A stretch of 64,000 nt of DNA from Heliocidaris erythrogramma (taxonomy: Eukaryota; Echinodermata; Echinoidea; Camarodonta; Echinometridae). The DNA lies in assembly GCA_025617745.1 (NCBI GenBank), contig CM046853.1:61394616-61458615 (forward strand), in the 5' to 3' direction. A program made the translations under genes and the position numbers. Of the stretch, positions 12,401 to 24,456 are shown piece after piece. The notes beneath the pieces are model-generated. The model did no database searches. It worked only from the letters and a program-made list of their open reading frames with translations, and was not told the DNA's origin. Position 1 is the first letter of the stretch; the number at the start of each line of letters is the position of its first letter.

Positions 12401-14333
12401 ACCACCTGTCAAAATGTTATGTTCCCCTTTAAATGATGTTTCTCCTTCAACCATGTGTTAAAGGAAACCTGCGTAAAAAGACCACCTGTGTAAAAAGACC
12501 GCTTTTTATGTCTCCCTTAGGCGGTCTTTCTATGCAGGTTTCACTGTAGTTCAGTAGAACAGTTGAGAGTGGTATTTAATAGTTGAAGTTTACAAAGTGA
12601 ATATAGTAGTAATAGATGCAGTATTAGTAGTTGCAGTAGTTGTAGCATTGGTACACATAGTAATTGTGTTCAGTGTTTAAAGATGTTGCCAACATTTCAG
12701 TGTATGCCGTGGAATGAAACAAGTACCACATCATTTACCTCACCATTTTATTGTGGTGTGTTATTTTGGTACATCAGGTAAGTGAATCATACTTTAAATT
12801 TGCACCCTAGCATATGTAGCATGGGCCCCGTTTCACTGACAATATTTACTAAACCTGTTATAAACTACTGAAATCCTTGCATCTGACTGGCTGAAAGCAA
12901 ATTTGTCGCTAAAAATCACTGACAAGACACTTGATGAAACGCCCCCCTGAGCTTTAGAAAACAATATGAGCTACATTTCAATTTCAAATTCTAGTTTCAG
13001 AGAAACTTGATGAATATCCTGCATGATGACAGGAAATATGAATATTATATTGATTTACTCCTATTTAACTATTTGATGATATTTCAAATTTATCTTTCAG
13101 TCTTAAAGATAAAGTTGAGTTCTGGTTGTGCAATAACATTGTGAAAGAAACTGTCTCAAAGCAATTGGGAAAGGTTGATTATGTCTACATAAGAACTGAT
13201 GTATACTGTGAGGTTTTGGAATCATCAAAATGATTTTAAAAAATTCGACCCAATCTCGCTGAAAAGCACATGCACTGCACACAGAAATGGGTATATGAGA
13301 TTGCACACACATATGGCGTGAATGTTCGGCTTGAACATGTCGGCTATTTCTTGACATATTTTGAATATGAGGGCATTTAAAAAGCGATCCTTTTCAGGGA
13401 ACGTTTCTACTATGATGTTCTTCCAAACTAACATAAAGAAAATGGGAAAGCTCACAAATTATTTTTCACCTTTCTCAGAACTCAACCTTCTCTTTAAATA
13501 CTGGAAGCTAAATGTAAATACTAGTGTATTTCAAGGTCATGAATTTTGTTGAAATGTTTTTGGTGTCCTCTTTCTCGTTTTATACTGTCTAGATTTTTTT
13601 TCTTTCTGAACCATGGTCATATGATACCAGTATATCGTCTGTGGGGTGATAAAACCTCTTCTTAACTCATTTATTGGCAAAAAAAATTTTTTTTCATGAT
13701 TTTGTAGCTGAGGACTAATTTGATGTTGTGATAAAATTCATGTAGTACATATAAGAAAAAATAATGCCACGAGCGATCTGTGAAAGGATAGTCATCCATT
13801 CACTTACTGTGTTAATCACAAAATTTTTATGCTTTCCTGAAAATCTAACATTTTAGTTACGAGGTTTATCACCCCACCAGCGATATGTATCAAACTTTTT
13901 TAGAAGTATGGGTACTCTTTGCTTGAAGTCTAAAATAATAGAATACAGAGAAGTGGGACTGGCGAAATTACCTTGTTGTAACAAAGTGTTTGGTATAACA
14001 GTTTATTGTATAGTGAGGTTCTACTGTATATCATTGTGAATATATGAGGGATGTCAATTCATACTAAAGATGCTTTTTTTTGCAACCTGTCTCACCTAAA
14101 CTAGATTACTCTCTCAAGGAGGAGGCTGGCCCCGACTCACCCATCTCGATCTGTCAGGGTGCCTCAACGTCAGCGGGGCAGGGCTCTCTCTCCTGGCAGG
14201 CGTCTGCCCCACCCTCAACCACGAAACCTTCTACTACTGCGACAACATCGAGGAGGGGCCATACCCAGACACGGCCAGTGGCTGCCAGAATCTTCAATGC
14301 AGTAACAGGGTATGCTGTCGCCTTGGAGAATAG
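6411..14333 (+). CDS. FBXL5: FBXL5: F-box/LRR iron- and oxygen-sensing ubiquitin ligase subunit (5'-partial)
   Basis: FBXL5 is the substrate receptor of an SCF E3 ligase that degrades iron regulatory proteins when iron is sufficient. Exons: 6411-6557, 7034-7228, 7582-7705, 8529-8774, 9561-9853, 10554-10636, 11343-11858, 14105-14333. All junctions are GT-AG and keep phase, giving 610 residues to TAG at 14331. Exons 6411-7705 encode the hemerythrin-like domain: visible residues His29, Glu30, Glu33 (HEHIENE), His59 (VHSDN), His108 and Glu112 (LPHMQEEEE) fit the di-iron ligands. Exon 8529-8774 holds the F-box ([15 protein letters not shown]). Later exons carry leucine-rich repeats such as [14 protein letters not shown] and [14 protein letters not shown]. 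The C-terminus has Cys580, Cys595, Cys605 and Cys606, matching the four [2Fe-2S] ligands of human FBXL5. The exon for the first ~28 residues is missing: it is outside the window or unrecognised. The inter-LRR linker (exon 11343-11858) is shorter than in human. AATAAA signals occur at 15930 and 15984. Confidence 0.95.
7868..7993. mobile_element. MITE in FBXL5 intron (TIR GGGGTGTTGCAAGAAAG), copy 1
   Basis: The 126-bp element begins GGGGTGTTGCAAGAAAGTTG and ends with its inverse. Its interior has further TTGCAAT/ATTGCAA motifs. It lies in the intron between the exons ending 7705 and starting 8529. No clear target duplication longer than 2-3 bp is seen. Confidence 0.8.
10677..10850. mobile_element. 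MITE in FBXL5 intron, copy 2 of the same family
   Basis: This 174-bp element has the same terminal repeats as 7868-7993 (GGGGTGTTGCAAGAAAG and its inverse) but a different, longer middle. It lies 41 bp downstream of the exon ending 10636. Confidence 0.8.
11939..12150. repeat. Tandem duplication of 106 bp in an FBXL5 intron
   Basis: Bases 11939-12044 and 12045-12150 are near-identical head-to-tail copies with only a few differences. This is a simple local duplication in the large intron between exons 11343-11858 and 14105-14333. Confidence 0.9.
12465..12541. repeat. Short imperfect hairpin repeat
   Basis: AAACCTGCGTAAAAAGACC at 12465 is matched by its inverse (17 of 19 bases) ending at 12541. 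Shorter related fragments with ACCACCTG lie nearby at about 11210 and 12386. It is probably a MITE relic. Confidence 0.55.
12823..12948. mobile_element. MITE-like element with degenerate terminal repeats
   Basis: The left end, GGGCCCCGTTTCACTGACAA, and the inverse of the right end, GGGGGGCGTTTCATCAAGTG, are diverged copies of one another. The stretch lies in the last FBXL5 intron. The assignment rests on the inverted ends only. Confidence 0.5.
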
Positions 14334-17300
14334 AGAACTGGGGTGTGATGGGAAATTGTGTTTCTGAAGTGAAGGCACAGGCACATTCTGATTCTGTAGA
14401 GGTTGAAGAAGTGCATTCAAAACTACTTTGAATATAGGAATAATCTTGTGTAGTAAGATATCATTTAATTTCACATCTGAACTACAATATTGTCTCTTCA
14501 TAGCATATTAGAAATATATTATGAGGATGTTTTTATCAATTAATCTCTTAAAGGGTGTAACATTGATAGGATATCTTCTTTCTTCGCAGCTGTAATCATT
14601 CTGTACATTATCATCACTACATTTTCTCTGAAAATCATCACAATGTTAAGTTGAACACATAATCCAAAGTTTTCCTGCTGCTATTTTATTTAAGCAATAT
14701 TAAATTATATTTACCAAAGGATTACTCAATTTTGTGAGAAGTATGTTGAGCCACAGTGATACAAAATTACATTCTTCCTGTTGTCTGTGTCTTCTAGCAA
14801 ACACTCAAATTTTGACAGTATAGCATGAATTTTGTTATGAAGCACAGCTCTGTTTAGTGTCTACATGTCAACATTTAAACCGATCCAAATGTGCTTCTGT
14901 GTCGTATATATATATATATATATGACTGTCAACATAATGGTTATGCCATTGTACAATTATCAGGAAAATATTTAGTCTTTTGGAGAGAAATCACCAATGT
15001 TATGTCAGTATCCTATAGAAACAACACATTACATTGCAGAGTACATTTTTCAACAATATCAAAGACTCAAAAACATGTATTAGGGTTTAAAGAACTTCAT
15101 ATATTCCAGAAACACTTCTAGATTTAGCCTAAATTGTATCTCATTACAAACAAATCTTTAGTCCAAACATGTGGAGCTTTTGTTCCCTTGTTTTGAATTT
15201 ACAGATTTATTTGGATGAAATATAGTTATGCTTTGGAATTCTATTCTTCTGTATAAAAAAAGTAGCTCTAAAGAAGTTCATTTGAAATGTGCTATTTCAT
15301 GTATATGAAACCTTTTATACAATACACTAGTACTTTTCTAAACCTTTCATTTTATTTTAACCATGTAGCAAAAGATGTTTGAGACAATTTTAGTAAAATG
15401 ATTAACGTAAGCTTGCTTCTGTACAATACATACTTTTTCACACAGTTGTTTGTTAACAAAATGTTTGAATGATATAGATTTGTTGTGTATGACATTCGAT
15501 AATGTTTTAAAAATGATATATTTTATTCCTTATGCGTGGGTCACAGTTGTGCGATAATGATAACAAAATTTGTCATTGTAGGTACACCCTAGAGAGAGCT
15601 CCCTACTATTAACAGACGCGAGCATACTCACACGCACACACCATATACATGTCGTAAGGTGTGCATTCAATGTAAAATCTTGTTATTTTTTTATCCTTAT
15701 TGGTCAAATGTTACCCAGGTTTTAGAGTGATATCAACCAATTTAGTAAAGCGAAGTATAAGTATAGATGAAATCACATTTACTTGAAAGGGAATGCTAAC
15801 ACTATATCTTAAATTATTTGAAATACTGTCTGATAATCCTTAGGATGCAATGAGGAAAATGTAAAAGAAAACGAGATAAAGAGATAATGCGAGAGCAAAT
15901 GTTACACCAAGGAACGGGGTGTGTTGCAGAATAAATGTTTATAACAAGAGAATGATAACATGTAAATAAAAATATATTATTACAATAAATAAATAAAAGT
16001 TTGTAAGGACAAGTGATATAAATTATGCTTGTAAATATGTTGGAGTTTTTTTTTCAAGCTGTCTCTAAAAAGTGATGTAGAGTGCCTTTCTGTGAAAATG
16101 TGATTATGTGGTTCTGCTCTGTTATGTCACTTTTATCCCCCCCCCCCCAACCCCCTCTCCCATTCATGTTGCAAAATTATATTTCACAGTTTGTAAGGAA
16201 GTCATCCTTTACAGTTTCATCTCCCAAGTCCAGATTTTAAATGGTAATGGCATCTTTGTGTATTTACATAATTTGATCAGGTTTGACCATATCATCTGTT
16301 TGGAGCCGGAAGCAAGGGCATTAACTCATATACAGACAATAATACCTGCATATTGGTCAAATGAATTTCTAATTTCATTTGAATATGGCAAGAAAATGTT
16401 CGCTTTGATATGGAGTGTCCTGTAATGAGAGATACATCATACTGACTTTAAAGAAAGATATTTGTTTATGCTTAATATATCTCATAATATATGCTTATGT
16501 ACATTTAGTACATTACAGAGTCTGCATGAGGAAAAGGGTCCAGTAAGCCCCCTTTTTTCCACTCTCTCTAACTGGAAAGCTAGTGGGAGTTTAAGACCTC
16601 AAAATCAAATTTCGGGGGGGGGGGGGGGACAAAAAAAACGAGATATTTCAGCAAACACCCCCCCCCCCCCCCCCCTTTGACAATATTGGATGTGCCCCTT
16701 GTGCATCAGTATTGTATTTCCAGGTTATTAATTTTGAGGGGCTTGTGGTAAACGGCAGTGATAAAGTAGATTAAATGAAGCAGCGAGGATGTTCTTCGGT
16801 GGCTTTGTTTGCTCAGTGGTTAATTCTCAATTGGTGATGCCTGGCTGTCGTGTTAATCATTGTTGGTGAAATTGGATTGGTTTGTGGTTATGAACTGGTT
16901 ACATAAGTGTAAACGCAAGCTAATTGTGTTTTCAAAAAGTTTACAAATCGATTAAAGGTAAGAATGAAAAGAAGGAGAATTAATAGATAACAGTGAAATA
17001 TACTCACAAGTTGTATTGAAATGCATTTATAAACATAAATGTTTTGATGTTTTTCTGTGTTGTCAACAGTATAGTGTCTATAGGATATTTTTGATACTTG
17101 ACAGTTTCTTCCATATTTATTGTTATATTTTGGTTATCCCAGTCTTCGTCATGGTGATTATGTAAATGAGTCCCCGTTATTCACTCGGACTTTATATTTG
17201 TCCATAAACTTTTTTTTTTCCTAAAACAATTCGTCGAAGCATTCCCTTTTGTTGACAATAGTAGCCCTCACAACCGAAATCAACTACCTACACAACCTTG

Positions 17301-17460
17301 GCTTGGACGGCAACCAATTAATTAATCTCAAATTATTAAGGAGAATTTTTCAAAATTTCCTCACAATAAGTAGACGTTTGAAGCAAAAAGTCAAAAAGGT
17401 AAAACAGAACGAGTATTGGAGCACGTGTAAAGCCCACCAGAGCGAATAAATATGAACCCT
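14334..17460. other. FBXL5 3' UTR and downstream intergenic DNA
   Basis: AT-rich non-coding DNA. It includes an (AT)n run near 14906, possible polyadenylation signals AATAAA at 15930-15935 and 15984-15989, a C-rich tract near 16138, and the G15/C18 pair at 16614-16675. Short ORFs here show no recognisable protein. Confidence 0.6.
16614..16675. repeat. Poly(G)15 followed by poly(C)18 on the same strand
   Basis: Fifteen G (16614-16628) are followed 29 bp later by eighteen C (16658-16675). The two runs are complementary and could pair as a hairpin. Alternatively each could form a quadruplex or i-motif. Confidence 0.85.
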
Positions 17461-18455
17461 TTCTTATACAGTGTGTCCCAGAAAAAATTCTCCCCAAATA
17501 ACTGTTTGAAAATATTTTTGGGAAATTTTAATACTTGTGGATAGCTAGTGTCTCGGGTGTCAAATGACAACAAAAATATCTAAGAATATTCCACGCTTGA
17601 GTGAGTGAAGGCCAATTTGTGAAAGGGTCCAAAATCCAGACTTGACAAGAATTGATATTGGCTCTGCCTGGTATCAGCAATGCTGAGAGCCATGAAAAAG
17701 CTTAGAAATTTCCATACTCGGCTACAATTTATGAAATAACCAGTGTTGTTTTCTGTATATTCTTACACATCCATCAACATCTTGTACGCTTGAGTTAGCA
17801 ATTAACTATACTTATGTTGAGTGTTTAAAAATGTTCCTTTTGGTGAGTATTTTAATTTCACCTTGCTTGCTCACTCAACCATAAAGTTGTGATGGGATAT
17901 AATTGTATCGGGACATACAGTGAACAACGTCTTTTTTTTCTTAAAATGTCTTTAAATGATCAGAATATAAAATTTCCAAGCCTTTTCATGACTCTCAACA
18001 TTGCTGATATCAGCCAGAACATAAACATTTATCAAGTATGGATTTTGAACCCCTTCACAAAAGTGGCTTTTGTTCACTCAAGTGTAAATATTGAAAGATA
18101 TTTTGGTGTCATTTGATAGAAGAGACCCTCGGCTATCCGCAGGTATGAACATTTCCTCAAAATATTTTGAAATATTTGATTGGGGAGACTTTTTTCAACT
18201 GTCAATTTTAAACGGCTCTCATCTTTGTTAATACCAACCACAACAAATACCAATTCTTGTCAAGTCTGCATTTTGCACCCTTTCACAAAACTGATTTTTG
18301 ATCACTCAAGCGTAATAGCTGGTCAGATTTTTTTGTTTCATTTGATAGAAGAGCCCTAAGCTATCTATAAGAATACAAATTTATTGAAAATATTCTGAAA
18401 TATTTATTTGGGGAGACTTTTTCCAATTTTAACTTTTGGGGGATGCACTGTAGTG
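17461..18455. mobile_element. Foldback repeat element, ends ACAGTGTGTCCC, copy 1
   Basis: The left end contains ACAGTGTGTCCCAGAAAAA. The inverse of the right end contains ACAGTGCATCCCCCAAAAG. A block with GTGAAAGGGT(C/G)CAAAAT and CAGACTTGACAAGAATT occurs near the left end and again, inverted, on the right (about 18000-18420), so the element is roughly palindromic with repeated sub-blocks. The same family recurs at 28250-29600. The short ORFs inside are repeat-derived. Confidence 0.65.
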
Positions 18456-20101
18456 TGCATGGAAATGAAATCTAACATGTCTTTGAACATAAAATTCAAT
18501 AGTTTATATGCAAATTATGAATAGATTCTGGGTGAAAGGAGCATTAGTTCTACCCACCCCAACTCTTCTGACAAAATAATTGGGACCTGTAAAATCATTT
18601 TTTTTTTGTGGATCAACATTGGTTCGGATGTTTTGTGCCCCCCCCCCTGTTCAAAAAGTATGGCTACGCCAGTTGATATTTCCCTAGACGTGTTATTATC
18701 ATTGTAATTAGGGGCAGCTCCGTTGTTTCTATTGCAATAAGTGTAACCACCAAAAGATAACAAAATGATAAAAGCTATACAAAATTGATTACTAAACTTT
18801 AAACGTCATTAGATATGTACTATCTGTACAGATTGTTTATTATTTGTTGCTGTAACCACAAAATAACAAAACTCACCAAAGAGAATACCTGAACTCAATA
18901 ACGTCATTGAATATATACCATCTGTGTTAATTATTAGTGCGACACATGCTTCTTTATAAAAACAGAAATCGATAGTGAGAAGTGTCACTGGTGCGTGTCA
19001 GTTAATCCCACACCAATTTACCAAATAAGGCCATTTTCAAACCACAATGTCCGATAGGAAGTTGTTATATGCCTTAGAGATACGACAGTGCAGTCAACGC
19101 ATCAAAAAGTTAAATACAATTATCTGCTTTTTTAACATCTCCCCCCCCCCCCCCCCCTATTTTTTTGTTTGTTTGGGGGTTTTCTGGTTTTGGTTTTGTT
19201 TTTGGTTTTGTTTTTTTGCTTTGCTTTTGAATAAAAATGGGAAAAGATGTGAACTTCGCCGGGAATCAGATGTGGCCCAATACAGGCATAGACCTAACTT
19301 TATCGACAGATTTTTAAAATTTTTTGTTTGCCTTTTAAGAGAAACCCCAGGATTTATTGATACTTCGGAATGAATTTTAAATTCCATTACATCACAGGAA
19401 TTTATGATTTTACTAAATTAATATACAATTTAATAATCTCCCCACGATGAACAGAGCACACTGTTCGAAACGCGTCGAGACAGATATACTCCTTTACCGA
19501 AAGATTACCGTAGTTCGGAAACTCTCTTTCAGAACTACTCTACAGAGGAATACAAACAGTTCTTTTCAGAACTACTCTCTCCAAACTTCTCTGACCTACT
19601 CAGAACTTTCCTGATCTCAATCAGTCTTTCCTGCCTTTTCTTCTTTCCCCATTCCATTTCGCTTCACTTTTGGTGTACAAACACCGAAAACAAAAACCAA
19701 AAATAGTGTAATTTCATTCCATTTCCTTTCCTTTCTCTTTCCTTTCCTTTCATTTCTCGTAAATTCCTCTAAACGCCCCATAAGTGGGTTATTTTTCACG
19801 AAAGAATATATCAACAGCCTTTTCACAGAGGCTCCCACATGGTGTTACCGAAAACCTTCAATTGTAAATTAATATAATCATGCAAACTCGGTTCATTCGG
19901 GTGAGCCTACATCGCTTCTGCGACATTTTCTCAGGGCTTTATTGCGTTCAAGATATAAAATACGGTTGCGATTTGGATTTTATGTTAAGGGTTATTAGGG
20001 TTATTAATAAGTATGTTAGGTCCATGCATGCAGGGTTGGATTTTTGTTGGTTTTGGGTAAGAGTTTACAATTAACCGCGGATCAATTGCCGTCGGAGCAT
20101 G
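18456..20101. other. Intergenic DNA, no gene recognised
   Basis: Holds poly(C) tracts near 18642 and 19141 and a pyrimidine-rich TTTCC stretch at about 19710-19760. No ORF resembles a known protein. Confidence 0.5.
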
Positions 20102-20248
20102 CAGTGGCGGATCCAGGGGCCCCTCCCCTGGGACCAAAAAGGGGCCCAAAAATGTTGAGGACCCTTTTTTTTTTTTTTTTTTTTTTTTGCTTGTCAGAAA
20201 ATGTGAATATTGAGCCCCCTCCCTCAAGAAATCCTGGAACCGCCACTG
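20102..20248. mobile_element. hAT-type MITE, TIR CAGTGGCGG
   Basis: The element starts CAGTGGCGGATCCAGG and ends with the inverse form CCTGGAACCGCCACTG. The interior is a long T-run. Flanking 8-mers are GGAGCATG (20094-20101) and GGAGCAAA (20249-20256), identical at 6 of 8 positions, which fits a decayed 8-bp hAT target duplication. CAGTGGCGGA ends are common in hAT-derived MITEs. Confidence 0.7.
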
Positions 20249-23200
20249 GGAGCAAACGTGGTAGAATCTCCATTTAGTGTTCCTGGAGTCTCCTTCAGAA
20301 TCTCCTTTCTGGATAGCATCTGTTTTTCCTCAAAATGACATACAATTTGAATTGGCCACCTGCCTCGCTTTCCTGTCGTCTATGACACGCATTGTCCTCG
20401 AGAACCCACCGCTTCCGTTGGGCATATATCGTGGGTGCCTGATCTACATGCACATGCCAAAATACTACTGACTAGAATAGAAGTTCATCATATGGATATA
20501 GTACATGATTATATAAAAGGAAAGGGCCACCAACTCCGATAAATATGCTGACGAGCAAATTAATTTTTTTTAAATACTAAGTTATTTAAGTTTTCACATT
20601 TTACCGTTGCCTTCTGGTGTCTAAAATTTAAAAGGGCACATTTTTATTGTGTCGATCTATGTTGTATAAGCAACGAGATGCTAGCTTAATATAAGCAGTG
20701 CACGTCATTTTTCCAAAATGAGAACGCAATGCGGAAAAAAGCAACAGTTATGTACATGTATATTACAGACGTTTTTTTTTTTGTGGGTTTTTTTTTTTTT
20801 TTTTTTAGCTGTTCTTTTGTTAATCATCATTTTGCATGCACTGTTTGTTGCTAGGTCGGAAAAATCTGTTTTTGTTCTAGTATTTTGAAAAAACTTACAT
20901 AATATGCTATTATGGGAGTTGACTACAAAATAAAGGGGCTGCGCCCCGGGAGCTCTGGATTCGTTCCTGCAAACTTATAGTATACAGTCTGGTAAGTATT
21001 TGAAGTCACCTACAATAAGCGGCGGTAAAACATGCATAAAATTACATTATGAAACTCAGTGGCCTGATTATGTCCGCACTGTGATTAGAATGCTGACTAT
21101 GAAGTCATTTAGATCATTATTATTAATAACTTGGACGTGCCTATTAATTGGGAAGACTCTGATGGACCAAAAGGATCGTTCTCATGCATGTTTTCAGGAT
21201 GTTGGTTTTTTTTTAAATTTCGCCCACAATAAAGCCATTGTACATAGAACACCATGAATTTCTTATTTCCGTCTTATCGTACGTATTACTTTTTATATAT
21301 ACTTCTGTTCATGTTTTATAACAATGCTCCTCATTGTCTATAATTTATATACGGCTTCTGGTAAATAGAACTACTGTATTTCTATGGTTTCTAACAGGTC
21401 GTAAATATATATGTTTCCGTGAACACGCAAATCCGGCTGCCTTTGCCCCAGCCTCGAAGGGAAATTGTACAATATCTTATTTCTCGAAAAGAAGCCGGAA
21501 AGATAAACCACTCATATGCTATCAAACGATCATAGTACTTTCTGTTTTCATATTTGAGTTCAAACAATTCCTAATGAATAATTCTCGGACCACGAAATCA
21601 GAATTATTCATTCATTTACAGTGTGAAACGTATTTTTTAAAAAAAGCATAATGAGCTAGTTTGTAACATTTGACATTTTGAAATCTAAAATGTTCAATAA
21701 GAGTTAACATGTATGTATACACAAATAGCCATAAATAATTATGTAACTGCCTCCGGAAACAACAGCTGAGCAAAGAAAAAGGGACCCCCCCCCCCCCCCC
21801 CAAAAAAAAAAAATAAATAAATAAATAAATAAATTTTAAAAAAATAAATAAAATAAAAAAAATAAATAAAAATATTTAAAAAAAATAAAATAAATAAATG
21901 AATAAATAATTTATTTAGATAAAAAAATAATAATAGAACAAAAATAATGATAAATGATAAATAAATACATTTAAAAAAATAGCAAATTAAGTGTTTGTGC
22001 CCAGTTGATTACGTACACTTGCGGTTTGCTGTTTTTGTGTTGTTGTTTTTGTGGGGGGTTTTGTGGGGTTTTTTTAGTTTAGTTTTGATTTTTGTTTTTT
22101 TTTTGTTTTTAAGTTTCATTGTTTTGCAAACAAAGTATACACCACGTTGTACAAGCCTTTTTGTGAGAAATGGGTATGATACCGAGTTCGTGAATTTGGT
22201 CATAAGCATGCAAGTCACCAAGATACTTTCTTATCCGATAAATTGCATAGAGCCCTCTATGTTGGACCCGGGATGTTACTACTCGAAGAATGAGAAGATT
22301 CTATGAAGCCGTTTTTTGAGAATGGAAGCGAATCCAACCCACGTTCCTTTTAAATGGCTTTGAACCTTTACTAAAACCTAAGAAAAAAAAAACCTTCGGG
22401 TTTTTTCATACAATAGTGAACACGTATAACGGATTGTAAAAATAGAACATGATGACTATTTAATTTGATTTGATTTTTTTAATGATTTTTTTTTTAATGA
22501 ATAAATGAAATTTATGTTACAGCTGCAGTGAACGGCAACTTTAATTTGATGTTAACGTAATTATTTACTAAGAAAATGACATTTAGTACGGCCTCTACCC
22601 ACAAAAAATGATTATGAAAGAATTGAAGATTTACAAATCGGAAATGTCCACCCCCCCCCCCCCCCAATCTAGTATGGAAAAGAGGGTCGTGAAAGGAGAA
22701 ATCAGGAGAAAGAAAGAAAGATAAGGACTATAAAAGAAGATGATGATACGACCGCCCCTCCCAACCGATTTGTTCTCTTGTATGTCAGTCACCTTTATGC
22801 CTAGTCACATCATAAGACTAATTCCCGCCCCTCCCCAATGACACCAGTACCCCCTCAATAACTGGACCCAATTAACCACGCCACTGATCGCAGTAACACC
22901 ATTTCCGTGTATATTCCACCAAATACAACTTTAAATAGCAAGGAATAATGCACATAGATTTTTTTATTGTTTGTTGTTGTGGGTTTTTTTTTTGGGGGGG
23001 GGGTGGGTTTATTGTTTTTTTTAAAATAACTTGCAAGATATAAATATTTAGAAGATAAATTTTTCATTTGAGACCTCGGTTGTACCAATATGAAGGTGTA
23101 GGGAAATTTCAGTATGCATTTGTTTGGTTCCTGCATGTTGGCGACTCGTGCCAATATAGCAGATGAAAAAGGTTGCTGTCTGATATTTGCTTTGCTTTTT

Positions 23201-24456
23201 TCCTACTGCCCATCCGGGCCCAACTGATCAATATTGGCTTTGTTGCCGATTGATAGCTCATCAAACTAGGTGAAGAGGTACAGGCGAGAATTATCGATTG
23301 TCACGTGTTGAGCGCAGATCCATGGGCATTGAATTTTCACGATTCATCCAATTGCGATACAAAGAATAGCACAAGAAAGCTACAGTAAAGCCCCCCCCCC
23401 CCCCAAAAAAAAAAAAAAAATAAATAAATAAATAAATAAAAAATAAAAAATAAAAAAAATAAATAAATAAATAAAATAAAAAAAAAAAAATAATAAAAAA
23501 TAAAAAATTTAAAAAAAAAAAAAATTAAAAAAAAAAACAAAAATTAATTTAAAAAATTAAAAAAATAAAAAGAAATTTAAAAGAAATTAAAAAAAATAAA
23601 AAATAAATAATATTTTTTTTAAATGTACAGACAGTGGGGTATCCCACATAGAGTTAAGCAGGCGTACACGTAACCCCCCCCCCCCCCCCTTCTGGAAGCC
23701 TTGGAATATCTACAACACCCCTCTCCCGGGTTGGAAGAGGGTTTCGCTCCTCATTTACTTGTATGATCCACCAGCTGGATTATGCAAACGTGTCGTGGTC
23801 TAATAGATCCATTTTATGGATAGACACAATAATTATGGAACTACAAATATCATGTAGTTTTCAGCTGAAAGTCTGTAATGATTGGAATCATAATTATACA
23901 GTATTGGTAATGGCGAGATGCACTAATAAAACGCTTCAGAACGTCTTTTAATTATTGCTATTTTTAAAACTCTGATCTTACCTTTAAAAGACGCGAAAAT
24001 GTACAACCTGTGGATGAAACAAGAAAGGATTGGAATTTAAAATGTATATCAAGGTGAGATCGAAGCAAGGGCAAGAACGGAATGGATTAGAGGCCTGGAT
24101 ACCATATAATGATAATGTGAATATCATGTAAAATGGAAAGGGATATGGCAGGAGGTCCACGGAGGTTGATAGTATATCGAGCATAATGAATATAAATATA
24201 GTGATGATGGTGATGATGACGAGAATGAGGAGGAGGGAAGGAAGAGGAAGATGAGGAGGAGGAGGGGAGGAAGAGGAAATGGAGCAGAAGGAAGAAAAGG
24301 ATAATAATAATGATGAGGAAAGAAATAATGATTATAAAGAAGAGCATTATGAGGGATGATAATGTATTGACTGCTGCTGATGATGATGATGAAGAGGAGG
24401 AGAAGGGGACGAATGATATAATGGAGTTGTTTTTATTGATGTTGTTGTTGTTCATA
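20249..24456. other. Intergenic DNA rich in low-complexity tracts
   Basis: Contains A-rich (AAAT)n-like runs at about 21800-21980 and 23400-23620, poly(C) or poly(G) tracts near 21785, 22652, 22994, 23393 and 23673, and a purine-rich GAT/GAG stretch at 24189-24420. No ORF resembles a known protein. The longest ones are translations of these low-complexity runs. Confidence 0.6.
24189..24420. repeat. Purine-rich GAT/GAG/GGA low-complexity tract
   Basis: Almost uninterrupted purine-rich sequence with GATGAT, GAGGAG and GGAAGA motifs. It accounts for the Ser/His/Ile-rich ORF on the opposite strand. Confidence 0.8.

Noticed and set aside
12701..12777. Possible extra FBXL5 exon with good splice signals (TTTCAG and GTAAGTG)
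   Set aside because: Its 77 bp would shift the frame between exons 11343-11858 and 14105-14333, whereas direct joining keeps the conserved protein. It may be a cryptic or poison exon at most.
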